DNA from: Oscillospiraceae bacterium
GTDB taxonomy: Bacteria; Bacillota; Clostridia; Oscillospirales; CAG-272
Assembly (NCBI GenBank): GCA_015064505.1
Contig: SVSB01000012.1
Span: 1-57,272 of the forward strand
DNA: 57,272 bases
Direction of reading: 5' to 3'
Notes under the pieces: generated by a model
Database searches by the model: none
Seen by the model: the letters and a program-made list of their open reading frames with translations, nothing else
What the model was told of the DNA's origin: nothing
Program-made: the position numbers and the translations under genes
Part shown: in pieces, positions 42,143 to 51,414 of the stretch
Layout: each line of letters begins with the position of its first letter
Numbering within the stretch: position 1 is the first letter of the stretch

Positions 42143-43384
42143 TTATTTCTTGACTACCTGAATGTAATATGTACCAAGCTCGTATACCTTTCCGGCATAT
42201 GCGGGAGATAGCTTCACCACAGCCTCAACGCGGAATTCTCCGGTGCCCACAACGTCTTCAACGGAAGCGGAAACGCTTATGCTGCTTGCGGTCAGACGTT
42301 TAAGCACGGCGTCCGGTCCGCGAAGCGTTATATCAAGAGAAGTGGTAACCGGAGTATAACCGGAACCCGCTATATCGAAGTCCGTTACGGTAAAGGTACG
42401 CTGTGACGTACCTATGTGAGTCACCGTAATACGCGCGGAGGTCGTGCCGTCCGCGGTGACCACTCCCTCGGGAAGAGGAATGGCAACGGTCTCCGTTCTG
42501 TCGGAGGTTATTTGCTTCTCGTCAAGAGTCTTTAAAAGCACGCTCTCAATATTCTTTAGGACGGAATGCTCACCCTTGAGGGTTACGGAGGCGGGCTCTA
42601 CCGTTACGGTGCAGTTTTCCTCACTATAGAAGCCGTATTTATAATTCACCAGAAGAGGAACCGTCTTTTCCGTGAACAGCGGAACCGTTACCGACACGCT
42701 GTCCGCACTCTTCTTCAGGTACGGATTCACTATCTCGTCGCCGTTTTTATCCACAAGAACTACGGGGGCAACCACGATAACGGAGCCGGTTATCTCTCCA
42801 AGCTCCAGCTTAACGACGGCGGAATGCACCTTTCCAAGCACGGAGACGGGACCCGTGACCGTGATCTCCGAGGGAGTTGCAACGGGATCACCAAGCTCGC
42901 AATCCGCACCGTACCGAACGCCCGAAAGCTCCGTTACCACGGGAACGGACTTGCTGTCAACAACGTCCACCACTACCTGTGCCGTGGAAGGAGCAACGCT
43001 GACGAGCTGAAGCTCGTCGGGCAGCTCTACGGAGATATCCAGAGAATAAGTACCCATATAGGTTATGTTGCCAACGTCCACGCTGGCGATAAGATCGGTA
43101 TTTCCGTATTTTACGATATCGGATCTGCGACCCTTTACGGTAACGGAAACGCTCTGCTCCCATCCTGAGATAACGGAAAGCTTGCTGTTCTCGGAAAGCT
43201 CGCTTACGTTATCGATAAGAAGGGGAACCCGTGTAAACGTCTCCTCGTACTCAGGGCTGTCCGTCTGCATAACGTACAACCAGATAAACGCCGCAACGAT
43301 AAAGCAGATCACAAGCGCTATTATGTTTGACACGCGCGAGAACTTCTTCGGAGCTTCAGAGGCTTTGATGTTCTTATTATTCAT
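42143..43384 (-). CDS. cdaR: YbbR-domain regulator of diadenylate cyclase (CdaR)
   Basis: Extracytoplasmic regulator that binds and modulates CdaA. 413 aa: short cytosolic start, membrane helix 21-41 (IIALVICFIVAAFIWLYV), then a chain of YbbR beta-domains, each with patterns such as RVPLLIDNVSELSENSKLSV and TEKTVPLLVNYKYG; at least four repeats can be followed. The ATG at 43384 lies inside the end of cdaA (8-nt overlap) with AGGGGA upstream; starts further up would invade cdaA. No glmM follows, unlike the cdaA-cdaR-glmM order of many Firmicutes. Confidence 0.92.
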   Translation of the reverse strand: MNNKNIKASEAPKKFSRVSNIIALVICFIVAAFIWLYVMQTDSPEYEETFTRVPLLIDNVSELSENSKLSVISGWEQSVSVTVKGRRSDIVKYGNTDLIASVDVGNITYMGTYSLDISVELPDELQLVSVAPSTAQVVVDVVDSKSVPVVTELSGVRYGADCELGDPVATPSEITVTGPVSVLGKVHSAVVKLELGEITGSVIVVAPVVLVDKNGDEIVNPYLKKSADSVSVTVPLFTEKTVPLLVNYKYGFYSEENCTVTVEPASVTLKGEHSVLKNIESVLLKTLDEKQITSDRTETVAIPLPEGVVTADGTTSARITVTHIGTSQRTFTVTDFDIAGSGYTPVTTSLDITLRGPDAVLKRLTASSISVSASVEDVVGTGEFRVEAVVKLSPAYAGKVYELGTYYIQVVKK

Positions 43385-44258
43385 TTGCTTCCCCTTCTCC
43401 ATCCTTATTTGCGGCGGACTTTTTGCGCATTTTTTTGAGAAGATCCGTTCCCGCCAGCTCATCCCTCAGCTTTTTGTTAAGAGACTGAAAATTGTATCTG
43501 CGGGTAAGCTCTCCGCCGATGGCAAGAGAGATTATTCCCGTCTCCTCGGAAACGCAGAGCACCACGGCGTCGCTTGCCTCGCTCATTCCGATAGCGGCAC
43601 GGTGGCGAGTTCCAACCTCCTTGGTTATCTCCGGATTCTGGGAGAGAGGAAGATAGCAGCCTGCGGCGCAGATGCGGAAATTGCTTACCACTATTGCGCC
43701 GTCGTGAAGAGGCGCGCCCTCGTAAAAGATATTTCTCAGGAGGTAAGGGTTGAGCGTAGCGTCCACGGGAACGCCCGTGCGGATTATATCTCCAAGCTTG
43801 GTATCTCTCTCAAAAACTATTATGGCTCCCGTCTTTGAGCGGCTCAATTCCACCGCCGCCTCGCATACGGAGTTTATTACCTCGTTGAATCTTGCAATAT
43901 CCTTGGATTCGGAAAGGCTCTTGATACCGCGGAGCGGCTGATTACCCATGGTTTCCAATGCGGAACGGAGCTCGGGCTGGAACAGCACCATAATAGCGAT
44001 GATTCCCACCTGCACAACGTTCTGCAGCAAATAACGCATTGCGTTCAGCTCCAGTGCCTCGCTCAACACGAGCACAGCCAGAACCACGAGCACTCCCACG
44101 GCAAGCTTTCCCGCACGGCGGTCGCGGATAAATCTGTAAACGTAATACAGCACGAGCGTAAGCAGCAGAATGTCCAGAATATCCGTCCATTCCATAAGCG
44201 AAAGCTGCCTGCCCATGTTTGCAAACAGTTGGGATAAGTACAGTTTTATATTATCCAT
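43377..44258 (-). CDS. cdaA: Diadenylate cyclase CdaA
   Basis: Membrane enzyme making c-di-AMP from two ATP. 293 aa from the ATG at 44258. Three membrane helices (about 27-45, 50-68, 78-94), then the DAC domain with the signature DGA at 186-188 (APLHDGAIV) and RHR at 218-220 (GTRHRAAIG), both intact. The C-terminal 40 residues are charged. First gene of a run of eight closely packed minus-strand genes, with a good promoter. c-di-AMP controls potassium and osmolyte transport and cell-wall state in Firmicutes. Confidence 0.95.
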   Translation of the reverse strand: MDNIKLYLSQLFANMGRQLSLMEWTDILDILLLTLVLYYVYRFIRDRRAGKLAVGVLVVLAVLVLSEALELNAMRYLLQNVVQVGIIAIMVLFQPELRSALETMGNQPLRGIKSLSESKDIARFNEVINSVCEAAVELSRSKTGAIIVFERDTKLGDIIRTGVPVDATLNPYLLRNIFYEGAPLHDGAIVVSNFRICAAGCYLPLSQNPEITKEVGTRHRAAIGMSEASDAVVLCVSEETGIISLAIGGELTRRYNFQSLNKKLRDELAGTDLLKKMRKKSAANKDGEGEANE

Positions 44259-44339
44259 GATCCACCGCCTCAGATGCAAAATTTCTTCAAAAAAGGCCCG
44301 TTTTCCGAAAAAAGGAAAGCCTTCCCCTTGTATTCTGCT

Positions 44340-44368
44340 ATTATATCATATATATATTAAAAATTCAA
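44340..44368 (-). promoter_or_regulatory. Promoter of the cdaA operon
   Basis: TTGAAT (44363-44368), 17 nt, TATAAT (44340-44345) on the minus strand, about 80 nt before the cdaA ATG; divergent from the rluA promoter. Confidence 0.65.
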
Positions 44369-44411
44369 ATAGTTTCTAAAAATTTAACAAAAAATATATG
44401 GGGCATAGAAG

Positions 44412-44440
44412 TTGCAATATAATTAAATATATGGTATACT
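44412..44440 (+). promoter_or_regulatory. Promoter giving an apparently leaderless rluA mRNA
   Basis: TTGCAA (44412-44417), 17 nt, TATACT (44435-44440). The start codon A (44448) is 8 nt after the -10 box, where transcription should begin, so little or no 5' leader is left. Confidence 0.55.
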
Positions 44441-44447
44441 GTAGGAT

Positions 44448-45365
44448 ATGAAAGTATTGATTTCCGAGCTTGACGGCAATATCGCCGTCAGAGAATATTT
44501 AAGATACAGGCTGGGGCTTTCGGGTTCTCTCGTAAAAAAGCTGAAAAAAGCGGAGCGCGGCATTATGCTGAACGGAGAAAGAGTTACCGTTCGCGCCGTC
44601 TTAAAGGCGGGAGACGAGCTTGAGCTTTGTATTGAGGACGAGCCGGACGGGGAAAGCTCCGTTATCCCCGAGAAGGGCGATTGCGAAATAATATACGAGG
44701 ACGGCAGCATCATCGCCTTCAAAAAGCCTTCGGGGATGCCCACCCACCCAAGCAGAGGCCACCTGCGGGATACCCTTGCAAACGCCGCCGCATACGTTTT
44801 CCGCGAGCGTGGAGTTCCCTTCGTTTTCCGAGCCGCAACGCGCCTTGACAACGACGTTTCGGGCATCGTGCTTTGCGCCGCAAACAAGCTGTGCGCACAG
44901 CGCCTTTCAGACAGTATCGCCGCCCGAAAGATAAAAAAGACGTATCTTGCCCTTTGCGACGGTGCTCCCCTTAAAGCAGGCGATTGCGGCACCGTTCGCG
45001 GATACGTGCGCCGTGAGGAGGGCAGCATAATAACCCGCGAGATGAATTATGAGGGCGACGGAGCCCTTGCGGTGACCGAATACCGCGTAATTGCGGAAAA
45101 CGGCAAGAAAACGCTGATGGAGGTCAGCCCCATAACGGGCAGGACACACCAGATACGTCTTGCCATGCAAAGCCTTGGCTGTTCCATTTGCGGAGACGGC
45201 TTTTACGGAAGTGAGGAAACGGCAAAGCGCTGTATGCTTCACGCCTTCAGGCTGGAGCTGGAGCATCCCGCAACGGGGGAATTCATCACGCTGACCGCAC
45301 CGCTTTATCCCGATATGGAAGCACTCATAAAAGAGAATTTCGGAGATATCCAATATGGACGATAA
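44448..45365 (+). CDS. RluA-family 23S rRNA/tRNA pseudouridine synthase
   Basis: 305-aa pseudouridine synthase. An N-terminal S4-like RNA-binding domain (REYLRYRLGLSGSLVKKLKKAERGIMLNGE, residues 15-44) precedes the catalytic domain with Asp134 in TRLDNDVSG; GRTHQIRLAMQSLG and the C-terminal HAFRLELEHPATGE are the other family motifs. Closest to the RluD/YlyB/YjbO type; exact target base unknown. The only AGGA is 1-2 nt from the ATG and the promoter is so close that the mRNA may be leaderless. Stop overlaps the next start by 11 nt. Confidence 0.9.
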   Translation: MKVLISELDGNIAVREYLRYRLGLSGSLVKKLKKAERGIMLNGERVTVRAVLKAGDELELCIEDEPDGESSVIPEKGDCEIIYEDGSIIAFKKPSGMPTHPSRGHLRDTLANAAAYVFRERGVPFVFRAATRLDNDVSGIVLCAANKLCAQRLSDSIAARKIKKTYLALCDGAPLKAGDCGTVRGYVRREEGSIITREMNYEGDGALAVTEYRVIAENGKKTLMEVSPITGRTHQIRLAMQSLGCSICGDGFYGSEETAKRCMLHAFRLELEHPATGEFITLTAPLYPDMEALIKENFGDIQYGR

Positions 45366-46506
45366 TTGCACTTCCGTATTCCAAAATACGGAGCCTACCG
45401 GCAAATCGACGGCAAAAAAACGAGTTTTTCGCATTTTTCCTCTTTGGTTTTTCATTCCGTTTTGTATCGCCGTTCTATGCGGAGTATTTCATATAATCTC
45501 CCGCAACAGCACCGCGTTTGCAAATTTTTTTACCGATAACGTATCCTCGGTATTCCGCTTTATCACGGCAAAAACCACCATGGTGCTTCCATTTTCTTTT
45601 GCGGAGACCGTTGTGATCTGCCTGCCCCTTATTATCGGTCTTTTTATGCACAGAGCTTACCTGCAGATAACCCGAAAGGAAAGATCCCGCCCGTTTTTCA
45701 TACTGCTTACGGTATGCTGCGTTTTATACAGTCTTTTCGTTTTGAATTTTGCTTGCGGCTACAACGCAGAAAGAATAGACAAGCGCCTTGGTATGGAGCG
45801 CAAAAAGGTCTCTGCCGAGGAGCTTTATTATACCGCTTCTCAGCTTAAAGATGAGGTAAATGCCCTCGCCCTCGGCATAAGCTACGGCACGGACGGCTTT
45901 TCCGTTATGCCCTATTCCTTTGACGGGATGAGCAGAAAGCTTTGCGACGCATTTGACAGTCTACACGAAAAGTATCCCTTTATTCAGAGCTACTCGGGCA
46001 GGGTAAAGCCCGTTGCCCTGAGCGTTCCAATGTCTTACGCACACATCACAGGTATATACGTGCCCTTTACGGGAGAGGCGAATATAAATATTGACTTTCC
46101 CGATTATTCCATTCCCTTCACCGCCGCCCACGAGCTTGCCCATCAGAGAGGCGTTGCAAGAGAGGACGAAGCAAACTTCGTTGCTTTTCTCGTCTGTCTT
46201 GAATCGGACGACCCCTATATTCGTTACAGCGGCTTTCTCAGTATGCTTGAATATACCCTGAATCCTCTTTACGGAGCAAACGCGGAATACTACCGCGAGG
46301 TATATCTTGCTCTTGACGAGGGCGTGAAGGGCGAGTTGCGCGCATACGCCGCGTTTTTTGAAAAATACCGTGATTCCACCGCATCCAAGGTTAATAACGC
46401 GGTAAACGACACCTATCTCAAGGTACAGGGTACCGAGGGAACCAAGAGCTACGGAATGGTAGTTGACCTTGCCGTAGCCTACTATCTGCAAAACGCAGAA
46501 AAATGA
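45355..46506 (+). CDS. DUF3810 membrane protein with HExxH
   Basis: 383 aa, DUF3810 family. Two or three N-terminal membrane helices (about 27-48, 80-97, 115-135) and a large extracytoplasmic domain with HELAH at 259-263 in FTAAHELAHQRGVAREDEANF, where the following Glu residues could complete a gluzincin-like zinc site. The family is thought to be a membrane-bound metallopeptidase, but this is not proven. The start overlaps the rluA stop, with CGGAG upstream. Confidence 0.87.
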   Translation: MDDNCTSVFQNTEPTGKSTAKKRVFRIFPLWFFIPFCIAVLCGVFHIISRNSTAFANFFTDNVSSVFRFITAKTTMVLPFSFAETVVICLPLIIGLFMHRAYLQITRKERSRPFFILLTVCCVLYSLFVLNFACGYNAERIDKRLGMERKKVSAEELYYTASQLKDEVNALALGISYGTDGFSVMPYSFDGMSRKLCDAFDSLHEKYPFIQSYSGRVKPVALSVPMSYAHITGIYVPFTGEANINIDFPDYSIPFTAAHELAHQRGVAREDEANFVAFLVCLESDDPYIRYSGFLSMLEYTLNPLYGANAEYYREVYLALDEGVKGELRAYAAFFEKYRDSTASKVNNAVNDTYLKVQGTEGTKSYGMVVDLAVAYYLQNAEK

Positions 46507-46532
46507 CCTATACCGCCGAAAGGGGTGAGTAA

Positions 46533-47441
46533 ATGAAAAAGAGAATACTTTGCCTGCTCCTATGCCTTGCCGCACTGCTTTGGAGTCCACCCGCCTCCGT
46601 CGGCGCGGAGGACGACTATCTGCCCTCCCTTTACGTTGCGGATACGGTCTGGTACAAGGATAAATCACTGCCTCTTTTGCGCAACGAAAATAACGAATAC
46701 TATCTGCCCATACAGGCCTTCGGTGCATTGCCCTCCGTTTCCGTCGTCATAGACGAGACCGCGAATGCAGCTATGCTCACCTCTGAAACCAACAGCTTTT
46801 CCGTTGATACGGGCAACGGCACTATAATCTCTCCCGATGGAGACAGCCGTATCGGCTTCGTCAAGGAGCACGGCACCGCTTATCTTGAGCTGTACGCCAC
46901 CTGCGGGCTTCTTGACCTGAGCTTTGAGATACACGTTTACGCAAACGGAAGGCACGCAGTGAGAATAAACGACGGCAGCGGCGTTCTTAATATCGCATCT
47001 TTGCTGCGTATGTTCGCAGCAAACGAGGGAACCGTGAGCCGCATAACGGGTCCCGTATCAAACACGGTATATATGGCACACCACGTGGTCTCCGATCTCG
47101 GGGCTCTGAGCTGGGCTATTGACAATTACTGCGAAAACGGCATCGGCTTCGTGGTTCTGCTTGATGCAAACCTCGTGCTTGTCGAAAGCAATAACGTAGA
47201 CTTCCGCACGCTTATGACGGAGCTCTACCATCTGGATCTTCCAATATCGCTCTTCGTTTATGAGGAGAATGCGGATATGATGACTCATTACCTCAGGGAG
47301 GCAAACCGTGTTCTCGTGGAGGTGTTCCATAAGGGAACTAGCCTGTGTACCAGCACCTTATGGCTTTCCCCTCAGGAGGAAAGCATGATAGAATCCTTTG
47401 GATTCGTTCTGACAAACTATAGCGTTGAGGAGGAAAGATAA
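46533..47441 (+). CDS. Exported protein with copper-amine-oxidase-N-like domain
   Basis: 302 aa with a clear signal peptide (MKKRILCLLLCLAALLWSPP, cleavage near VGAED). Residues 45-110 (YYLPIQAFGALPSVSVVIDET, NSFSVDTGNGTIIS) resemble the copper amine oxidase N-like repeat used as a wall or stalk module, without catalytic residues. The rest, to ERNENADMMTHYLREANRVLVEVFHK-type helices, is not recognised. It sits directly before walR: the stop is 1 nt before the walR ATG. GGGGTGAG ribosome binding site. It may act in the envelope signalling of the WalK system (inference). Confidence 0.65.
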   Translation: MKKRILCLLLCLAALLWSPPASVGAEDDYLPSLYVADTVWYKDKSLPLLRNENNEYYLPIQAFGALPSVSVVIDETANAAMLTSETNSFSVDTGNGTIISPDGDSRIGFVKEHGTAYLELYATCGLLDLSFEIHVYANGRHAVRINDGSGVLNIASLLRMFAANEGTVSRITGPVSNTVYMAHHVVSDLGALSWAIDNYCENGIGFVVLLDANLVLVESNNVDFRTLMTELYHLDLPISLFVYEENADMMTHYLREANRVLVEVFHKGTSLCTSTLWLSPQEESMIESFGFVLTNYSVEEER

Positions 47442-47442
47442 T

Positions 47443-48150
47443 ATGCAGGATACGAACAAAAAAAGAATACTCGTGGTAGAGGACGATAAGAACATTTCCA
47501 TGCTGCTTCAGTACAATATTACCTCTGAGGGATATCTGTGCGACGTGGCAAGCGACGGAGACAGCGGCCTTGCAATGTCGCTGTCGGGCGAATACGATCT
47601 GCTGCTGCTTGACGTGATGCTTCCCGGTCACAACGGATTTGAGATCTGCACGGCGGTAAGAAAGCGCTCTGCGGTGCCGATAATCATGTGCACCGCCCGC
47701 GAGGAGGAAAAGGATAAGATCCTCGGCCTTGAGATAGGTGCAGACGATTACATAACCAAGCCCTTCTCCACAAAGGAGCTGCTCTCCCGCATAAAGGCAA
47801 ACATCCGCCGCAGCAGCGGAGAGCTGACCGGTATGACCGCCCCCACGGAAAAGATCACCGTGCGCGGTATCTCCATAGATCAGGAAAAATATCTGGTGGA
47901 AAAGGACGGCACTCCCATAGAGCTTTCAAAGCTTGAGTACGATCTGCTGATCCGCCTTGCATCCGCCCCCGGCAAGCCCTTCTCACGCGAAGAGCTCCTT
48001 GAAAAAGTCTGGGGCTATAACGGCTTTTTCGGCGATATACGCACCGTTGACGTAACGGTCAGCCGTTTGCGTGAGAAAATAGAAAAAGACCCCGCAAAGC
48101 CCGAATACCTTATGACCAAGCGCGGCGTCGGCTATTATTTCAACGGCTGA
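47443..48150 (+). CDS. walR: OmpR-type response regulator (WalR-like)
   Basis: 235-aa two-component regulator. Receiver domain with the acidic pair VVEDD (Asp14-15), phosphoacceptor Asp57 in LLLLDVMLPG and the Thr/Lys of CTARE and DDYITKPFS; C-terminal winged helix with PFSREELLEKVWGY, DIRTVDVTVSRLREKIE and TKRGVGYYF. Start at 47443 with GGAGG 7-8 nt before. The partner kinase and the YycH/YycI-like genes that follow identify it as the WalR (YycF)-type regulator of cell-wall hydrolase and division genes; assignment rests partly on this synteny. Confidence 0.88.
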   Translation: MQDTNKKRILVVEDDKNISMLLQYNITSEGYLCDVASDGDSGLAMSLSGEYDLLLLDVMLPGHNGFEICTAVRKRSAVPIIMCTAREEEKDKILGLEIGADDYITKPFSTKELLSRIKANIRRSSGELTGMTAPTEKITVRGISIDQEKYLVEKDGTPIELSKLEYDLLIRLASAPGKPFSREELLEKVWGYNGFFGDIRTVDVTVSRLREKIEKDPAKPEYLMTKRGVGYYFNG

Positions 48151-48207
48151 CGGAAGACGCGGCCATTTCGGTCACGTTCGGACTATATCTTGCCATGAGA
48201 GGTCGAT

Positions 48208-50025
48208 ATGTACAAAAGTCTGTACTTCAAAATTATACTCATAATGGTGGTGTTCGTTATTGCGGTCATGTGCATCGTGGGCACCATACTTCTGAACGGA
48301 ATAACAAATTATTATTCCGATGAATTTTACCTGCAGATGGAAGAGAACCTGCGCGAAGAAAAACAGCTGTACGTCTATCTGGAGAATACCCTCTCCGAGG
48401 CAGAAAACCTTGACGGGAAAACCACGGAGGAGCTTGCGGCAACCGTTTCCTCGTGGTTCTCAAAGCTCGGAATAGACGATTACCGCTCGGTGCACATTCT
48501 TTCCCCCGAAGGGGATACTCTGTACTCCTCCACGGGAACGCCCGAGGAAATAACGGTTTCCGAGAATCTGCTTGCCGTTATGAGCGGCGCCGCCTATTCC
48601 GCGAAAACGAGCCTTGGCGTTGATTATATCGACTACGCGGTCTCCGTGGGAGAAGGCGTATCCTGCATCGTATACGTCATTGACACTCAGGTAGAGGTGC
48701 GCGAGATAAACTGGATACTGTTTTCGATCATCGTTCAGGCAGTGCTTATCGGATTCGTTATTGCGGTGTTGCTTGCCTTCGTGCTCTCAAAGGCCATCGC
48801 CTCTCCCATACAGCAGCTTGACCGCGGCGTTAAGACCATCGCCTCGGGAGACTTCTCCCAGAAGCTGGAGGTCAATTCACGGGACGAGATCGGTACCCTT
48901 ACCTACAACTTCAACCGCATGAGCATGGTGCTCAAAAGCACTCTTGACGAGGTTCAGAGCGAAAGAGGAAAGCTGCAGACTTTGTTCTCATGCCTGAAGG
49001 ACGGAGTTATCGCCTTTGCCGAGGACGGAAAGGTGCTCAACATCAACGAGAGCGCCATCGCCCTGTTCGGAGAAAAGTACGACAGCTCCTTCTCCTTCCG
49101 CACTCTTCTCGGAATGCTCGTGGACGTGGGCGCAAAGCTCCCGGAGGATGAGCTTGAGGCAACTGGCGTTGACAGCACCGAGGTGCTTCACAACATAGTA
49201 TACCGCGATAAGGTTCTGGAGGTCAGCTTCGGCAAGATCACCTATTCCGATGAAAACGTCCACAAGGAGGGCGTTATCGCAGTTATCCACGACATCACGG
49301 AGCGATACGCTCTTGATACCGCCCAGCGCGAATTCGTTGCAAACGTCAGCCACGAGCTTCGCACCCCTCTTACCTCCATCAAGGGAGCCTGCGAGGCTAT
49401 TCTGGAGCATCCCGATATGCCTGAGGAATTAAGAAGGAACTTCCTTGATATGGCGGTAAGCGAAAGCGACAGAATGACGAGAATAGTTCAGGATCTGCTG
49501 GTGCTTTCCCGTCTTGACAACAAGCGCACCCGTTGGCAGATATCGGAATACGCAATAAACGATTCCCTGCGCCATATCTGCAACGTACTGCATTCCGAGG
49601 CAACGAAGCACAGGCACGCGCTGGTCTTTGACGAGGTAGCGGATGCGGGAAGCCTTTGCGCTGACCGCGAAAAGATCGAGCAGGTAATAATCAACATAGC
49701 AGGCAACGCCATAAAATACACCCGCGACGGAGGCGTTATACGCGTCAGTGCTTGCGGCGACGATGAAAACGTATACGTTACCGTAAGGGATAACGGCATA
49801 GGTATCCCCGAGGAGGATGCCGCTCACATCTTTGAGCGCTTCTACCGCGTTGAAAAATCCCGCACCGCCGAGACGGGCGGCACGGGTCTCGGACTTGCCA
49901 TTGCCAAAGAGATCGCCGTTGCCCACGGTGGAGATATCACCGTGGAAAGCAAGGTCGGCTACGGCACCAACGTCACCATAACTCTGCCAAGGATCTGCAA
50001 AATAGACTTTACCGAGGATAAATAA
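48208..50025 (+). CDS. walK: Sensor histidine kinase (WalK-like)
   Basis: 605 aa. Membrane helix 8-30, extracytoplasmic sensor domain 31-165, second helix about 168-192, HAMP 193-246 (SKAIASPIQQLDRGVKTIASGDF), PAS region 250-365, dimerisation domain with phosphoacceptor His382 (NVSHELRTPLTSIKG), ATPase domain with NIAGNAIKYT, RDNGIGIPEED and GGTGLGLAIA. All boxes are intact. Same layout as WalK of Firmicutes. AGAGGT ribosome binding site. Senses cell-wall state, probably via lipid II or D,L-endopeptidase products. Confidence 0.9.
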   Translation: MYKSLYFKIILIMVVFVIAVMCIVGTILLNGITNYYSDEFYLQMEENLREEKQLYVYLENTLSEAENLDGKTTEELAATVSSWFSKLGIDDYRSVHILSPEGDTLYSSTGTPEEITVSENLLAVMSGAAYSAKTSLGVDYIDYAVSVGEGVSCIVYVIDTQVEVREINWILFSIIVQAVLIGFVIAVLLAFVLSKAIASPIQQLDRGVKTIASGDFSQKLEVNSRDEIGTLTYNFNRMSMVLKSTLDEVQSERGKLQTLFSCLKDGVIAFAEDGKVLNINESAIALFGEKYDSSFSFRTLLGMLVDVGAKLPEDELEATGVDSTEVLHNIVYRDKVLEVSFGKITYSDENVHKEGVIAVIHDITERYALDTAQREFVANVSHELRTPLTSIKGACEAILEHPDMPEELRRNFLDMAVSESDRMTRIVQDLLVLSRLDNKRTRWQISEYAINDSLRHICNVLHSEATKHRHALVFDEVADAGSLCADREKIEQVIINIAGNAIKYTRDGGVIRVSACGDDENVYVTVRDNGIGIPEEDAAHIFERFYRVEKSRTAETGGTGLGLAIAKEIAVAHGGDITVESKVGYGTNVTITLPRICKIDFTEDK

Positions 50026-50043
50026 AAAGAAAGGAGCCGCCAC

Positions 50044-51405
50044 GTGAAAAAGCTTATCGTAAATATACTTATATTCGCCCTTGTGGCGGCATTGCTTGCC
50101 GTGACGGTTCTTAACGCCGTTAATTCCTCCGGACTCTTCTCAAGTCAAGGTGACTCCGCAGAATATTCCCAGCAAAGTGACTCCGCTTCTGCACGTATAG
50201 GAGCAAGCTTCCTGTTGCCTGAGTTCATCGGCGCAAAGGGCGAGAGGGTGAAGTCCCTGGGGCTTCTCGGCAACAAGGAGGCAACGGCAGAGGTTTACGC
50301 GTACCTTTCCCCCTTGCTTTCCGCCGCATTTTCCGGCGGAATCGGAGAATATCTCCCCGCAGAATCCTGGAATATGCTGTTCAGCGCAAAGGACGTGGTA
50401 TATCTGCGCTATCATTCCCGCCTTAAGGCGGCGATGATTGATCTGCATCTTGGCGGCAGCGGCAAAGTAAAGGGAGAGGATCCCGTTATTTCCGAGATCA
50501 TCATGGTGCTTGAGGGCGTTGGACAAACAAGCACCGAATACTCCGTATACTCAAGAGACGTGGACGGCACCGTTTGCCGCTTCACGGCACCGGATGGTGG
50601 ATATTCCGCAGGCGGACAGGCCTTGCGCTTTGATATTGAGGCATTTTCCCGTTTTGAGGAGCTTTCCGACAATCTTGGCTTTGATTTCCTTATAACCGCA
50701 AATATCAGCGGAATTCCCGACACGGCACGTATGTCGTCATCCCAACCTATAGTTTCCACACCTCCTTCGAACATGGGACTCAGCTTCAAAAGCACAGACG
50801 CGGAGCTATCCTCGGAGCTGCTTGCACTTATCGGCTTCGTGCCCGCGGGTCTCGGCACCTATAAGGACGAAAGCGGTGCCACGGTCTATATAAACACTCT
50901 CGGTACCCTGAGACGCCACCAAAACGCAATGACCTTTGAGGCTGCTTTTGACGGAGGGCTTCCCATTTCCGTAACCAATACGGCAGACGGTGCATATTCT
51001 GTGCTTGAAAGCATCTTTGCCGTTGAAACTCTCCTTGGCAGGATGCACGATCTTCAGCCCGAGCTTTTCGGCAATGAAGCCCACCTGATGCTTACCGCCG
51101 CTTATACAGACGGTCAGGCACTTACGCTGTGCTTTGATTATTTCTTTGACAACGTGAGAATACTTACAGCCGAAGGAGATACCTGCGGCATCACCGTTAA
51201 GGTAGATAACGGCAAGGTGGTCAGCGCAAGAGCGGATCTGATGAATGCTAACAACATATCCTACCGAATAAAAAGCTACCCTATGTATACGGTTTTGAGA
51301 GTTATGACTCCGAGCGTGAGACCGGAGGTATACTCCCTGTTGCGCCTTGCGTACCGAACGGGCGAAGGCGACCGATATACCGAATGGTTGCTTGAACAGG
51401 ATTAA
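50044..51405 (+). CDS. YycH-like regulator of WalK
   Basis: 453-aa bitopic protein: N-terminal membrane anchor (LIVNILIFALVAALLAVTVLNAV) and a large extracytoplasmic domain. Overall similarity to YycH is by size, topology and position after walK, with ends such as RPEVYSLLRLAYRTGEGDRY; sequence identity is low and the family call is inference. Start is GTG with AAAGGAG upstream. In Bacillus YycH and YycI bind and restrain WalK. Confidence 0.65.
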   Translation: MKKLIVNILIFALVAALLAVTVLNAVNSSGLFSSQGDSAEYSQQSDSASARIGASFLLPEFIGAKGERVKSLGLLGNKEATAEVYAYLSPLLSAAFSGGIGEYLPAESWNMLFSAKDVVYLRYHSRLKAAMIDLHLGGSGKVKGEDPVISEIIMVLEGVGQTSTEYSVYSRDVDGTVCRFTAPDGGYSAGGQALRFDIEAFSRFEELSDNLGFDFLITANISGIPDTARMSSSQPIVSTPPSNMGLSFKSTDAELSSELLALIGFVPAGLGTYKDESGATVYINTLGTLRRHQNAMTFEAAFDGGLPISVTNTADGAYSVLESIFAVETLLGRMHDLQPELFGNEAHLMLTAAYTDGQALTLCFDYFFDNVRILTAEGDTCGITVKVDNGKVVSARADLMNANNISYRIKSYPMYTVLRVMTPSVRPEVYSLLRLAYRTGEGDRYTEWLLEQD

Positions 51406-51414
51406 GGAGGGCGT

